From Artocarpus heterophyllus (lineage: Eukaryota; Streptophyta; Magnoliopsida; Rosales; Moraceae), in the NCBI GenBank assembly GCA_025403435.1, contig CM046349.1:20668004-20732003 (forward strand): a stretch of 64,000 nt of DNA, read 5' to 3'. The notes under the pieces are model-generated. The model was not told the origin of the DNA and ran no database searches. It worked only from the letters and a program-made list of their open reading frames with translations. Position 1 is the first letter of the stretch. Each line of letters opens with the position of its first letter. The position numbers were made by a program, and so were the translations under genes. Of the stretch, positions 35,065 to 46,576 are shown in pieces.

Positions 35065-36233
35065 AGGGGTGATCCGTTCACTCCAAAGGTTCCGAACGAA
35101 ACCATTCCGATCGGTGTAGAAAAACCAAACAAACCTAAACAACAACCTCAGGGGCTTCGGCATAGTGGGAGGATCGGGCGTCAACCTGAGAGGTATATGT
35201 TCAATGGGGAGGTCTTCTTGGCTGAACCGGATGAACATGACAGGGATCCTTATACTTACGCAGAAGCTATGGACGATGTTGATTCAAAACTCTAGACAGA
35301 GGCCATGAACATTAAGATGAAGTCTATGGAGACTAATCAGGTCTGGGAGGTTGTGGATCTTACCGAAGGGGTAAAACCCATAGGATGTAAGTGGATCTAC
35401 AAGAGGAAAAGATAAGTGGATGGAAAGGTCGAAACCTTTAAGGCTAGGCTGGTAGCAAAGGGTTATACGCAAAAGGAAGGAATCGATCATGAGGAAACCT
35501 TTTCGCCTGTAGCCATGCTTAAATCCATCCAAATTCTCTTGTTCATAGCTACTGCTCTCGACTATGAGATTTGGCAGATGGATGTCAAGACGGCTTTTCT
35601 AAATGGCTATCTTGATGAGTCCATTTATATGGAACAACTAGACGGGCTCAAGGTCGCGGGTCAAGAGGGTAAGGTTTCTAAGCTGCTAAAGTCAATTTAT
35701 AGACTTAAGCAGGCTTCCAGTTCTTGGAACATAAGATTTGATAAGGTGATCAAGACTTATGGGTTCTCACAAAATGTGGATGAACCATGTGTCTGTAAAC
35801 ACATTAAGGATAGGAAGGTGGTTTTTCTACTGCTCTATGTAGATGACATTCTGCTAATTGGCAATGACATTGGGGCGTTGTCATCGGTCAAATTATGGTT
35901 GACCAAGCAGTTTGACATGAAGGACTTGGGTGAGGCTAATTTTGTTCTCGGTATCCAGATCTTTCGGGATAGGAAAAACAAAATGATAGCTTTGTCACAA
36001 GCTGGCTACATAGATAAAATTCTTAAGAGGTTTACAATGCAGGATTCTAAGAAAGGTGGGCAACCATCTAGGTCTAGAATTACTCTTTCTAAGAAAGACT
36101 CCCTAAAGTCTTATGAAGAAAGAGAATACATGAAGAAGGTGCCTTATACTTCGGCAGTGGGTAGTCTCAAGTATGCCATGCTTTGCACACGACCGGATAT
36201 AAGTTATGCGGTCAGGATTGTAAATCGATTTTA
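35047..36233 (+). pseudogene. Copia reverse transcriptase
   Basis: The linker and reverse transcriptase read in the shifted frame. Visible blocks are GCKWIYKRKR, FKARLVAKGYTQKEGIDHEE, QMDVKTAFLNGYLDESIYME, the catalytic YVDDILLIGND, and VPYTSAVGSLKYAMLCTRPD. Stops occur at 35293 (Trp position, DSKL then TEAMN), 35413 (after IYKRKR) and 36232 (Gln position before ANPGPNHW). Otherwise the domain is complete and well conserved. Confidence 0.93.
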
Positions 36234-36825
36234 GGCAAATCCAGGACCGAACCATTGGGTTGCAGTAAAGCATATTTTCAAGTACCTAAGAAGGACTCGA
36301 GGGTATATGCTTGTGTATTCGGGTGAGGACTTGACTCCTCTAGGATATACTGACTCAGATTTTTAATCCTGTCTGGATTCTAGGAAATTGACTTTGGGAT
36401 TTGTGTTTACTCTAGGCAACAGTGCCATCAGTTGGAGAAGTACGAAGCAAGATTGCACTTCGGATTCAACAATGGAGGCCTAGTATGTGGCGGCTAGTGA
36501 TGCTTTGAAAGAAGCAGAGTGGCTCCGCAAGTTTCTTGGGGATCTTGAGGTAGTTCCTGGTATGGATAAAGCGATATCACTGTACTATGATAACAGTGCG
36601 GCGGTAGCTAATGCTAAGGAACCAAGATTTCTCAAGAATAGTAAGCATATTGATCGGAAGTATCATGTGATAAAGGACTTCATTGAGGGCAGGCATGTCA
36701 CGGTGTGCAAGATCGCATTAGAGGACAATTTAGCTAATCCATTTACGAAGACACTTACTGGGAGAGTCTTCAAAAGGCATGTAGAAGCTATGGGGATGCG
36801 AAATTTGTTGTATTTACTCACTTAG
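36234..36825 (+). pseudogene. Copia RNase H
   Basis: Same frame as the reverse transcriptase. Motifs are YLRRTRGYMLVYSG, GYTDSDF, the AISWRSTKQ block, EAEWLRKFLGDL, LYYDNSAAVANAKEP and KHIDRKYHVIKD. The polyprotein ends MGMRNLLYLLT with TAG at 36823-36825. Stops at 36364 (Gln position after TDSDF) and 36481 (Glu position in STMEAEYVAAS). Confidence 0.92.
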
Positions 36826-36828
36826 TGC

Positions 36829-36839
36829 AAGTGGGAGAT
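36829..36839 (+). other. Polypurine tract of the full-length Copia
   Basis: AAGTGGGAGAT lies directly before the TG of LTR D, the usual second-strand priming site. The same AAGTGGGAGATTGTTAG arrangement is found, on the - strand, in the Copia element at 62721-62737. Confidence 0.85.
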
Positions 36840-38838
36840 TGTTAGACATGTATGCCCTAAGGAGTGAAAATATAATACGTTTTTGGAGACATTTTTATCA
36901 ATGAAGAATTTATTCATTTATATATAACAAATCTTGTCCTCTTTACGTTCATATTTGTTGAATGTATGTTAAGCAAACAGTAGTCTGAGACTGTCAGTCT
37001 AAACCTTAAGAATTGGGCATATGATGGACTAATTATGTGGAAGACACGATTCTTAAGGTGATGGTCTAAAACATATGATCCGCAATCAAGGGAATAAAGT
37101 TGGGCGCTTTATTCATGAAAAGATTATTATGTTGTCTATATCCCTTTTGGGAGATGGTTTGTCTTGACCATCGGAGTTGGACTCCATGAATAGAAACATT
37201 GGCACAATGTCATAGATGACGATGTGTTGGATCGGGACATAAAGTGAATTGATTTGGATTAATAAATCTGTTTCGGCAAATCGATTCACTTTAGACAGTC
37301 ATTTGTATCATATCTTAATCCTAAGATGAATAGTGGGCCCGTTGTCTCGACTTGTGTCTTTTGTACCAAAGGGGGACACCTACATCTCTATAGTGGTATG
37401 CATGCCAGTACATTGGAGGTATGACTCTTGATAGCATAGACTTATTATTCATAGATATGGAATCCATAGCTCCTCTTTAGGAGTAATGATATCCTCTTAT
37501 ATGCATTGTCCTGTAATTAGAAAACTAGAGCGCTCAACCATTTGTATATATAGGTATAACCGAATGGTATACTATCTTTGGATAGTAAGTTTTCTGATGG
37601 TAAGATAATAGACCGTAAGATAAAAATAATCGGGAAGGTAAGACAGAACTTGTCCTTAAGCCGATTATGGATTTTCATATGGGGATACGATACACTTTGA
37701 TATGTCATCGAGACTTAGCTTTACGGGCTTCGTAATTCTATAAAGTTCGAGAGTGCAGCTCCAAGCTTTTAATGGAGTAGCGTTGGAGTTGATAATTGTG
37801 AAATGTATATCTGGGATATTGGGTTTCATAATTATCGTGAGCTTGAACTTTATAGGTCCATTTTGGTCCCCTTTGCTAGCTCATAAAATTCTGTAACGAC
37901 ACGGCGTGCTTTTTCAATAATTGGTGACTTATGTCGGATTTATCAAATTGGTTTAAAAATTTGAAAGAATTAAATAATTCTTGTCTGTTTATCGATTGAA
38001 TTAATTTTGTAAGAAATTAATTCAAGATAAACCTGTTGAATTATTGGGATCAGATAATTCTTGTCTGTTTATCGGTGGATTTAGTTTTGGATAAATTAGA
38101 TCAAGATAAACTTATAGAATTATTGTGAATTGATTTATTTTCTTAGAGATTATTTTGATAAAGTTTGTTTTTATCAGATAACTTTTCTATTGGGTTATTT
38201 GAATCAAAACTGAGACTTTATCCTATAGAATCTCGGGTGGAAAATAAAAGATTCGTGGAGATATTTACGTGAGAGTTCGGCCTGCCAATGGGGCCTGTTC
38301 GGCTTGCCGATCAGCAAGCGATAAGATTACGCGTTTTCACACGGATCTTATCAGATATTGATCCGAACTTGATTCTGTTTCGAGTTTTTGAGACCTAATC
38401 TGATAAGGACTGACCCCAGGACCAATCGCTATATAAAGGGAGTGAGTCTCATGATTTACTTAAATCAATTGAGAGATTAAGAGTGATACTCTCCTGGTGA
38501 GCATCTGAAAACTCCCTGTGAGCTTTTGTTCACAAATCACGAATACTAGCTTTGGGTTCTCTCGATTGGTTGGAAGGAGAGTCACCGGTGGAAGAGCTGT
38601 ACATGTGAGCCCACACTCACTCCGGTAGTGGATAGAGAATAGCAAAGAAGACCAGTTAGTTGAGGCTCTTCTGGAACTTTACTTCTCTTCATAGGTTGCA
38701 GAAGTTTTTCGGTACACAAATGTTAGTAAGATCTGTCTAATTTATACATATAGCATGTTAAATTTGTGTTTTGAAAAAATACTCTGATGTTAAAATTTTT
38801 AAAATTCCGCTGCGCACCTCGCATTATTTTTTTCAACA
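36840..38838 (+). repeat. Copia LTR D (3' LTR)
   Basis: 1999 bp, TGTTAGACATGTATGCC to TTTTTTTCAACA, with TATA box at 38430-38437. It shares with LTR C several variants not found in A and B (for example TTATTCATTTATATATA near its start and ACATATGATCCGCAATCAA). Confidence 0.93.
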
Positions 38839-39568
38839 TTAATAACATTCTAATTATACATGAAAGTTTTAAAAATTTGACATTTTTTACAACTTCCCTA
38901 ATATAATCAACTAAAGTAATTATAGATAAAAATAAAAAAAATCTTAGTGGCAGATTAAGGAAGTTAGGTGTTAAACGCGCAGTTGCTTATGTTGTCACCA
39001 AAGTACTAATATTACAAATTAATTGCATAAACCTTTTAGCAAAGGACACACGGATCAGGAAAGAAATAATGTGAGGTTATTTTAAAGTAAATAGAGGGCA
39101 AGACTAGAAACATTTAAAAATAAAGAGCAATTGTCTGTGTTTGGCAATATCTACTTCAAATAAAACTATGAATTGGAACTTTATTAGCATATAAATAACA
39201 CTCAGTGTTGTTGTAGAGTCATCCGTGACAATTCCATAAAGAATTTTAAGTTAATTTAGAGATTAATTTGTAAGAATATATAGATATAAGGTATAAACGG
39301 GCCCATAAAGACACCCATATGTTGGACTCTTATTGGCCGAAGGTAGCTAGACAGACAGTTTGATTTGTTTAAGGCAGATACGATCTTCATTTAAGAGATT
39401 TGTTAACAAAAGATGACAACAAGAACAGATATTGTACAATACTGTTTTCTTTTGGCAGACCCAATTCTCGCTTGCAATGAACCGAGTGCACAACTAAGAT
39501 ATTTCTAAAATGGTGCTTTTTAAATAAATCGCTTTTGCTGCTTTTCTTTCTTTCTTGGCTTTTTTCTT

Positions 39569-39607
<39 letters not shown>

Positions 39608-40298
39608 TGATATTTTGGGGAAGCTTCAAGGGGGCTTTGCAAGAGAACTTTGACCTTTTCCCTCCTCTTTAGATCACTTGAAGATTTTCATTTCACGTGA
39701 AACTCATGAGACAAAATAATAAAGTCTTCTTAGGGTAGTACGGTCGTCAAGCTTGTCTTGTTGGTGTTGATGTTCTATCCATTTTTTACATTCTTTCACT
39801 CCTTGTTGAAAAATAAGTAATGTACCAAACATGAATTTCTCAATTATAATATTAGTTTCGACAAGTAGCATGGCTTGTAATTATTATTAGAGCATTGCAA
39901 AGATAGTTGGAACTATAAAATATAATTCACTTTTGATTCAAATTTTGTTAGAGAAAATACTACAGTAAAAGTGATTGAAACTAATTCTAGCTCCAACTAC
40001 GTCCCCAAACACCCTATACATATGTTTGTATGAATTTTTTTTTTCTTTGTTTAATAAATTACAGTATGATACTTAGTATTGGGATGTATCCTATTTTTGA
40101 GGATGCAACCAATTTATTTGAGATGTTTTAGAGTATTCTAGCACTAGTTGTTTTCTAATATAAGTCTTTCTATTAAAAAATACCACTATAATTTTTCAGA
40201 AAGAGAAATACAAAATACTAATAGTAAAGCTGAAGAATATGTATCAATATTGCACATACATAGATACAAAATGTATGTATGTATGTATATGTGTGTGC

Positions 40299-40330
<32 letters not shown>

Positions 40331-41595
40331 CTGTTCCTACATAAAAGAGAAATCAGTATGCTATATTCCCTAGTCCAGTTTTGATATTCTCTCCACCTGT
40401 GGCGTTAATCCCAAATAGAAAGGTGGAATAGAAGAGAAAGATATATACCGCCATATTTATCACTTTCATCCTTCTTTGTCCTAGGGTGGCCCTGGACAAT
40501 GCCTCCAATTCCTTTGGTTAAAGACCGGAACCAAAAACCAAAAAACAAACACAATATAGTCACTAAAATCCAAAATGACACACTCTATTATCCTCCCATT
40601 CCCACAAGGGGCATTAATGCCATTATCTTTCATAGTGAATGCAACAAATATATATGCAGTTAAATTTCATCTTCTTTTGCGTAAATCGATCACTTGATGG
40701 GGGAACTCCAACTAAGACGCTGATTGGAGATTTATCTTTTTGTACGCATCAAAAATGTTTGATTTGCTTTGTTTTTTGCTTAGATTGTTATCATTCTTGA
40801 TGTAATAGACTCAAATATTACTCCATATAATAGGTCATCAATTATATTAATATCTATGCACAATATTATAGACAAAGCCCCCCACTATTATTAGTTGATA
40901 GTTTAACAAATGAGTGCTTCGTACTATTGGAATGATCGTAATATAAACAAATAGATGTTGGAGATCAGTTTATTAATTAATTCTTGAAGAGTAATTAATC
41001 ATAGTGCAAATAATTAAGTTTGTATGTTGAGAGTACTCTATGCACAAGCTGACATCACAACTTTGATATGGTACAACTATCTTGAGTACGAATTGAACTT
41101 TAATGTCATAGCTCAAGTAATTGAATTCCGTTAGTTTGAGTGTTCAGTATAAATGACTAGATTCTAAGATGTAATTCTGACTAGATATGAGATAATAGGT
41201 GCAAGGACAATTGACGTCATTGGAACAAACAATCACTTTACAGGCAAAATAAAGCTAATTAATTGTTTAGTTAATTAGTCAAGCATTTATGGGCAATTTA
41301 AAGCAAAATTTATACAAATTAGATAATAGGGTCGGAACGTATTGGGGGGCCATGTGTGGAGGGTGATATAGAACAGCCCACTTTATAGTCCATGGCGAGG
41401 GCCGGAGTGACACTCAAGTCATGTGTCCACGAGGACCATGATGGCCATATGTGTGAGAGAGAGAGAGAGACAGAGTGCATGTGTGTGTGTCTTGAGAGGG
41501 TTTTGTTGTTGTATACAGTATGCGTGTTCGAGGGTGAGCGTGTGGGGCTAATGATGTGACCAAGATTTCGTGGTTCAAAGACAGTAGAAAACGGC
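38839..41595. other. Intergenic DNA upstream of NCED
   Basis: AT-rich, with (TA)n microsatellites at 39571-39607 and 40305-40331. A GC-richer block (41330-41660) contains a (GA)n run at 41457-41470; the long - strand ORF read through it is an artefact of simple repeats. No gene was recognised. Confidence 0.6.
39897..40017. mobile_element. Small MITE-like element
   Basis: The ends face each other: AGTTGGAACTATAAAATAT near 39907 and its approximate complement ATTCTAGCTCCAACTAC near 39988-40004, followed by CCCCAAACACC. About 120 bp, non-coding, hAT-like in look. The target duplication was not identified. Confidence 0.4.
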
Positions 41596-41601
41596 CACGT
41601 G
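41596..41601. promoter_or_regulatory. Distal G-box (CACGTG) upstream of NCED
   Basis: GCCACGTGGG, 883 bp before the NCED ATG, matches the G-box/ABRE core bound by bZIP and bHLH factors in stress- and ABA-responsive plant promoters. Function here is inferred from motif and position only. Confidence 0.45.
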
Positions 41602-41718
41602 GGTGGGGTGACACTCCCATGAAGGCCCGAAGAGGGACGAACGCGGAGAGCTTGGATTAATAATAAAACCCAACCAATTAGAGTGAGAATCACTAATATG
41701 TGATTTTCAACCTCCTTT

Positions 41719-41749
<31 letters not shown>

Positions 41750-42244
41750 CAATTCTTAAGCCACATTGGTCCCTAATTCTAGGACCCCTCTTTCTCACCA
41801 ACATGAGTTTTTTAATATTTTATTTTAACTTTATCGGTAAATTACCTACAAAACACAGTTTTTCCTATTTATTACAATCACAGACACTTTAAGTGCCATG
41901 AGATACTCAAGTTCTAAATATGTAATCGCTCCTCACGTTTAAAGCAACATGAAAACCACTCTAAGTTAGGTATGTGAAAACACTCTACCAATATGACTCT
42001 ATTTTAATTTGTAAATGTATATATATTTTTATTTTAAACATTTAAAAGCATGCATTATTAGTAATATTCTTAAGCTTGAAATAAAAATTATATATATATA
42101 TATTTATATGCGTGTTCCATACAAGGGGAGAAAAGAAATTTTAAACGCCATGTTCACAGTATGTTTTGTATGTCTACATAAATTTAGGAGGCGTCCAATT
42201 TTGTATATTTCAATACTCCCCCAAGTGCCCTTTCCAGAAATCCA
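41602..42244. other. Upstream region of NCED between the two G-boxes
   Basis: It contains a (CT)n run at 41725-41750 and A/T-rich sequence. It has no ORF with a recognisable product. Confidence 0.5.
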
Positions 42245-42252
42245 CCACGTGG
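42245..42252. promoter_or_regulatory. Proximal perfect G-box palindrome (CCACGTGG)
   Basis: It lies about 80 bp before the TATA box and 227 bp before the NCED ATG. A perfect CCACGTGG at this spacing is the form of ABRE/G-box expected in drought- and ABA-responsive promoters, and NCED genes of this clade are strongly drought-induced. Confidence 0.6.
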
Positions 42253-42325
42253 TCTTCTCTTAGGTGTCTGAGGTGGACCTCCATTCTAAATTCTTTTTCA
42301 CCTCCGTCTCTCAATCGGCCAACTC

Positions 42326-42333
42326 TATTTATA
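42326..42333 (+). promoter_or_regulatory. NCED TATA box
   Basis: CTATTTATACCC is followed by a CT-rich leader (42340-42385), typical of plant 5' untranslated regions. It predicts a transcription start near 42358 and a leader of about 120 bases without introns. Confidence 0.65.
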
Positions 42334-42478
42334 CCCGATTTTCTCCCCCATCTCTCTCCAAAACTCTCTCTCTTTCTCTCTAAGAAGTCAAACAAAAGAA
42401 AAGGCTCTCTCTTCTTTTCTCCTCCGCAACAAAAACAACGTTTTCCCACAAAGGCTGAAACACTCACTCTTCACAACC

Positions 42479-44320
42479 ATGGCTTCTCCTTCATTTGCAC
42501 CCAACTCTTGTAGTTGGGTTGGTGTCCAAATGGCACACTCTCTCCCCTCCTCATCTTCATCATTAATGGACTTGGGCTTCTCATCAAGGTCCATCATCTT
42601 CGTGAAGAGAAAGCCCAATACTACTACTCCTAGTAATACTAACAATACCACTCGCTGCGCTCTTCACACTCCTTCGGTGCTTCATTTCCCAAAACAGCCA
42701 TACTGTCAGCCACTAATTACGAAGGAGCCCAAGAAGACCAACCACCACCAGAACCAAGTCCAACCCTCCCACTGGAACTTCCTACAGAAAGCAGCCGCCA
42801 TGGCTCTCGACGCGGTCGAGGGCGTGTTGATCGCACGCGAACGCCAACATCCTCTCCCTAAAACCGCCGATCCACGTGTTCAAATCTCTGGAAACTTCGC
42901 TCCAGTCCCGGAACAGCCCGTCCACCACGACCTACAAATCACCGGCACAATCCCGGACTGCATTAAAGGTTTCTACCTCCGAAACGGCGCCAACCCACTC
43001 TTCGAGCCGGTCGCCGGTCACCATTTATTCGACGGCGACGGGATGGTCCACGCCGTTGAAATTGACTCCGGTTCGGCCAGTTATGCTTGCCGATTCACGA
43101 AAACTCAACGGCTGGTCCAGGAAAGAGAGCTTGGCCGGCCGGTTTTCCCCAAAGCGATTGGCGAGCTCCACGGTCATTCCGGTATCGCCCGTCTCCTCCT
43201 GTTCTACGCCCGAGGACTTTTTGGTCTTCTCGACCACAGCCACGGAACCGGCGTGGCCAACGCCGGCCTGGTCTACTTCAACGGCCGTTTGTTAGCCATG
43301 TCGGAGGACGACCTTCCGTACCAGGTACGGATCACCGATTCCGGTGACCTCGAAACGGTTGGACGTTATGATTTTAACTATCAGCTTAAATCTGCCATGA
43401 TTGCTCACCCGAAAGTCGACCCTGTTTCAGGCGAGCTCTTTGCGCTGAGCTACGACGTCGTTTCGAAGCCGTACTTGAAGTACTTCAAGTTCTCTCCCAA
43501 TGGGGAGAAATCCCCCGACGTGGAGATTCCTCTGAAGGTTCCGACCATGATGCACGACTTCGCGATTACCGAGAATTTCGTCGTGATTCCTGACCAGCAA
43601 GTGGTGTTCAAGCTGGAGGAGATGGTGAGAGGCGGTTCTCCGGTGATTTACGATTCCAAGAAGAAGTCGAGACTCGGAGTTTTGCCGAAGAATTCGCGGG
43701 ACGCTTCGGATATTCTGTGGGTGGAATCGCCGGATACTTTTTGCTTTCATCTATGGAACGCTTGGGAGGAGCCGGAGACGGAGGAGGTGGTGGTGATCGG
43801 GTCCTGCATGACGCCGGCGGACTCGATCTTCAACGAATGCGATGAGAGCCTCAAGAGTGTTCTGTCGGAAATTAGGCTTAATTTGAGGACTGGAGAGTCC
43901 ACGCGCCGTCCCATAATCTCGGAGGAGTCGGAGCAGGTGAATTTGGAGGCCGGGATGGTGAACCGGAACAGGCTGGGGCGGAAAACCCGCTTCGCCTACC
44001 TTGCCATTGCTGAGCCATGGCCGAAGGTGTCCGGATTTGCCAAGGTCGATCTTTGCACCGGAGAAGTTAAAAAGTACTTTTACGGCAACCGGAAATACGG
44101 CGGCGAGCCGTTCTTCCTCCCGAGGGATGCAAATTCGGAGAAGGAAGACGACGGCCACATCATGGGGTTCGTTCATGACGAGAGGACGGGGAAATCGGAA
44201 TTGCAGATTGTGAACGCCCTTACTTTGCAGTTGGAAGCCTCAGTCAAGCTGCCTTCTAGAGTGCCGTACGGTTTTCACGGGACTTTTGTGGAATCCAAGG
44301 ACTTAGCTCACCAGGCATGA
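42479..44320 (+). CDS. NCED: 9-cis-epoxycarotenoid dioxygenase (NCED), chloroplastic
   Basis: A single-exon gene for 613 residues, normal for this family. The enzyme cleaves 9-cis-violaxanthin or 9'-cis-neoxanthin at the 11,12 bond to give xanthoxin, the committed step of abscisic acid synthesis. The first ~75 residues are Ser/Asn/basic-rich, as expected for a transit peptide. The amphipathic helix [19 protein letters not shown] that associates with thylakoid membrane follows near residue 100. The four His that bind catalytic Fe(II) are visible at residues 310 (MIAHPKVDP), 359 (MMHDFAITE), 424 ([13 protein letters not shown]) and 600 (YGFHGTF), spaced almost as in maize VP14. NCED-type blocks [31 protein letters not shown] and [16 protein letters not shown] separate it from CCD1/4/7/8. 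The start is the first ATG after the TATA box and begins MASPSF, as many orthologues do. It is closest in type to the drought-induced NCED1/NCED3 clade. Codons are GC-rich against the AT-rich surroundings. Intact. Confidence 0.97.
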   Translation: MASPSFAPNSCSWVGVQMAHSLPSSSSSLMDLGFSSRSIIFVKRKPNTTTPSNTNNTTRCALHTPSVLHFPKQPYCQPLITKEPKKTNHHQNQVQPSHWNFLQKAAAMALDAVEGVLIARERQHPLPKTADPRVQISGNFAPVPEQPVHHDLQITGTIPDCIKGFYLRNGANPLFEPVAGHHLFDGDGMVHAVEIDSGSASYACRFTKTQRLVQERELGRPVFPKAIGELHGHSGIARLLLFYARGLFGLLDHSHGTGVANAGLVYFNGRLLAMSEDDLPYQVRITDSGDLETVGRYDFNYQLKSAMIAHPKVDPVSGELFALSYDVVSKPYLKYFKFSPNGEKSPDVEIPLKVPTMMHDFAITENFVVIPDQQVVFKLEEMVRGGSPVIYDSKKKSRLGVLPKNSRDASDILWVESPDTFCFHLWNAWEEPETEEVVVIGSCMTPADSIFNECDESLKSVLSEIRLNLRTGESTRRPIISEESEQVNLEAGMVNRNRLGRKTRFAYLAIAEPWPKVSGFAKVDLCTGEVKKYFYGNRKYGGEPFFLPRDANSEKEDDGHIMGFVHDERTGKSELQIVNALTLQLEASVKLPSRVPYGFHGTFVESKDLAHQA

Positions 44321-44700
44321 ATCAAGGAATAAGATAGTGTTTTTTTTAGTGTTGCTAAAAAAAAAAAAAAAAAAGGTTTGAGTTAAAAAGAAAAAAAAGG
44401 AGAATATTTACCAGAGGGATATTTCAGTAGTACAGGTCCCCGGGTTCTCCTAGAATTACCAGAGGGATATTGCAGTAGACAGGTCCCCGGGTTCTCCTAG
44501 AAGATTTTGAAAACCCTAACAATCCTTTTGCTTTTGTTAGGTTTATCATCATATTTACTATCGATCTACTGTACTATAAGGAGGGATTTTAAGAGACCAG
44601 TTTGTAGCTGTTGGACGGTAGATAGAGGTTAAGCTCAGCTGGTTTCTGTTTTATTCTCTCCATGTTAATTTTGTTCTTTTTTCTCATGTGTTAAATATAT
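44321..44700 (+). other. Probable NCED 3' untranslated region
   Basis: The sequence following the stop includes an A-run (44358-44373), the 47 bp duplication at 44408 and T-rich DNA to about 44700. No single canonical AATAAA signal stands out, so the 3' end is an estimate. Confidence 0.4.
44408..44502 (+). repeat. Two-copy tandem duplication (47-48 bp) in the NCED 3' region
   Basis: Units at 44408-44455 and 44456-44502 both read TTACCAGAGGGATATT(T/G)C, then AGTAG(T)ACAGGTCCCCGG, then GTTCTCCTAGAA. Only one substitution and one 1-base indel separate them, so the duplication is recent. It begins 88 bases after the stop codon and probably lies in the transcript. Confidence 0.9.
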
Positions 44701-44879
44701 ACACTAGCTTGTTTCACATGATCTTTATCCTTTTTTTCCTCTTTTTTTATTTTTCTTTTTCTTTTCCTTCTCAGAGGCAGAGGTTTAAACTCTATGTCTT
44801 TACACGTGGTTCAGTCGGATATAAATCTACTTTTAGACCTTCTTATATATATCTGCAGTTTTAGAGGTTATAAATACAA

Positions 44880-45160
44880 TACGTAGGTTTTTTGGATTTT
44901 TGGAAGAATTTGAAAAAAAGGTAAAAAAAAAATTCTTAATTAAAAAAATGGTCCCTTTTTTTTTTTACACAAAAACTATATTTTTTTAGGTAAATAAACT
45001 GTCTCAATTTTTTTATTAAAAAACAAAAAATAAGTATAATGAGGAGAGAAACCTCAACGGAGTAAAAAAAAACCTGAAATAGTTTTTATGCTTAAAAAGT
45101 ATGTTTTTTTTTGCGTCTAAAAACTACCAAAAAAAAGATCATTTATCCAAAACAACTTTT
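44880..45160. mobile_element. Candidate A/T-rich MITE, relative of the one at 9990
   Basis: On the - strand from about 45147 the sequence reads GGATAAATGATCTTTTTTTT, then GGTAGTTTTTAGACGCAAA, which aligns with GATAAATGGTCCTTTTTTTA and TAATTTTTGGCACAAAA at 9998. The opposite end has AAAAATGGTCCCTTTTTTTT near 44945. The homopolymer content makes this uncertain. Confidence 0.4.
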
Positions 45161-46357
45161 TCTTGAAGTTATTTTTTCAAAATGCCCCTTTTTTTTTCCG
45201 TAGTCCTTAAATGAGTTCTCATCCAATTATGTTATACGTATGTGTACTTCGTCTAAATGCTTCTAATTTTGGTAAATTGGGCTTAAAATCGGGTTGACCA
45301 TTGAAAATGTTGATCATGATAAGAATTTGGTCTTTATTTTTTTTACTCAAACATGAAGAAGTCAAAAAAAAAAAAGTCATTTCCTTAATTAAGGACCTTA
45401 ATTAAGGATTTTTTTTTGCCCTTTTTTCAAATTCTTCCGAAGTTACTCGTATCTATCTTAATGCAATATTGTCTGAAAAAGAAAAAGATCATGAGTTTTA
45501 TATACTTGCGCGAAAATCATGTTATCGTCACGTTGTCGCCGAACAGTATCAAATATTTTGCGAGAAGATTATCAAAGCGCCATTCTTTCTCCAAGTTTAA
45601 CGCACAATAATATATGTATAATTTTGAGGGGTTTTTTTTTTTTCAAAAGATTTTTCCTTTAGCTACTGAAAAAACAAAAAAAAAAACCCACAGGCAGTAC
45701 TAGATTAATAGTTTGAATATGTAAACTACCCGTAGGCATTTTCACAAGAAAAGACCCCTTTTTTCTCCCTAAAATCGTACTCTTTGAAATTTTTTAATTC
45801 AATTTCAAATTCTTCAACAGCTTCTCATGCGATCATGTCTAACACCACACACTGATTTCATTCTGGATTACCATTCCTATGTTATATATATATATATATA
45901 TATGTTTTATTAATAGTCTTTCAATAACGAAGTTAAAACAGGGATCAATACAAATGTAAATTTATAAACATATATTACGCACAAATAACTTTAAAGCAAA
46001 AGAGTTATACATTTGTCAATTTGAGTAGTAATTGCTTAAACAGTTCAATAGATATTTATTCAAGCATAGAACCCCCCAAAAAAAAGTTAATATAAATTGA
46101 CATATGGCGACTTTTCTGAAATTCTATTTTGCCTACAGAAAAAGAAAAATCCTATTAGAAGTCCTAACTCTTACAATTATATGTTTTCGAAGATTATATG
46201 TGTATATAAACTATATATATATATATATATATATATCGCTCTAATAAACTACAAGTGCTTTTAAAAAAGGAAAAAAAAAATAAAATTATAACAAACATTT
46301 CGGCAGAGCTCAAGGGACTGCTTGCAACTTACAAGGTATTAAATAATGGAAAAAGTG
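45161..46357. other. AT-rich intergenic DNA
   Basis: Poly-A/T runs and TA microsatellites (45882-45903, 46212-46236). No gene was recognised. Confidence 0.6.
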
Positions 46358-46576
46358 ACTAACACCAGTTGGCAAGAGACTGTTCTGTTTAAATAAGCGA
46401 CTCAAGTTTGAGTCCTTATGAACACAGCTGTCAGTGTTAGGAGAGTCTCTCCATAGGTCGGCTCCAGATTAGTTGGATAAACCTCATGGGAGTTGAAGGG
46501 CCCTTTATATAAAGGGTTCATGCCTCCTGTGGTAGGCTTTAGAAAACCGGGGATATAGATCACCACCACCAAAAAA
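46358..46576 (+). mobile_element. tRNA-derived SINE with perfect target-site duplication
   Basis: About 219 bp flanked by a perfect 16 bp direct repeat AATAATGGAAAAAGTG (46342-46357 and 46577-46592; 17 bp if the preceding A is counted). The head has pol III promoter-like boxes: A-box-like TTGGCAAGAGACTG (46369-46382) and B-box-like AGTTTGAGTCC (46405-46415), about 35 bases apart. The 3' end is ACCACCACC followed by an A-run. Variable-length A-tail, long target duplication and internal promoter boxes are the defining marks of a SINE. It is non-coding, and mobilisation would depend on a LINE. Confidence 0.88.

Larger units (their letters stand above)
29146..38838 (+). mobile_element. Full-length Ty1/Copia LTR retrotransposon, inactive
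   Basis: A 9.7 kb element with two ~2 kb LTRs, primer binding site, leader, gag, protease, integrase, reverse transcriptase, RNase H and polypurine tract, in Copia order (integrase before reverse transcriptase). The 5 bp on either side are TTAAG (29141-29145) and TTAAT (38839-38843), a plausible target duplication with one change. Gag-pol needs about nine stop codons and one frameshift repaired to read through, so it cannot act on its own. The long LTRs exclude short-LTR lineages, but the lineage was not determined. Confidence 0.93.

Noticed and set aside
40148..40384. 78-codon ORF with Ile/Tyr runs
   Set aside because: It is the translation of TA and TATG microsatellites.
41319..41804. 161-codon - strand ORF upstream of NCED
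   Set aside because: It reads through (GA)n/(CT)n runs, giving Arg/Glu and Ser/Leu strings. There is no domain and the composition is artefactual.
42876..44213. Several long ORFs in other frames and on the - strand of NCED
   Set aside because: They are shadows of a GC-rich coding exon. The NCED frame is complete and carries all conserved residues.
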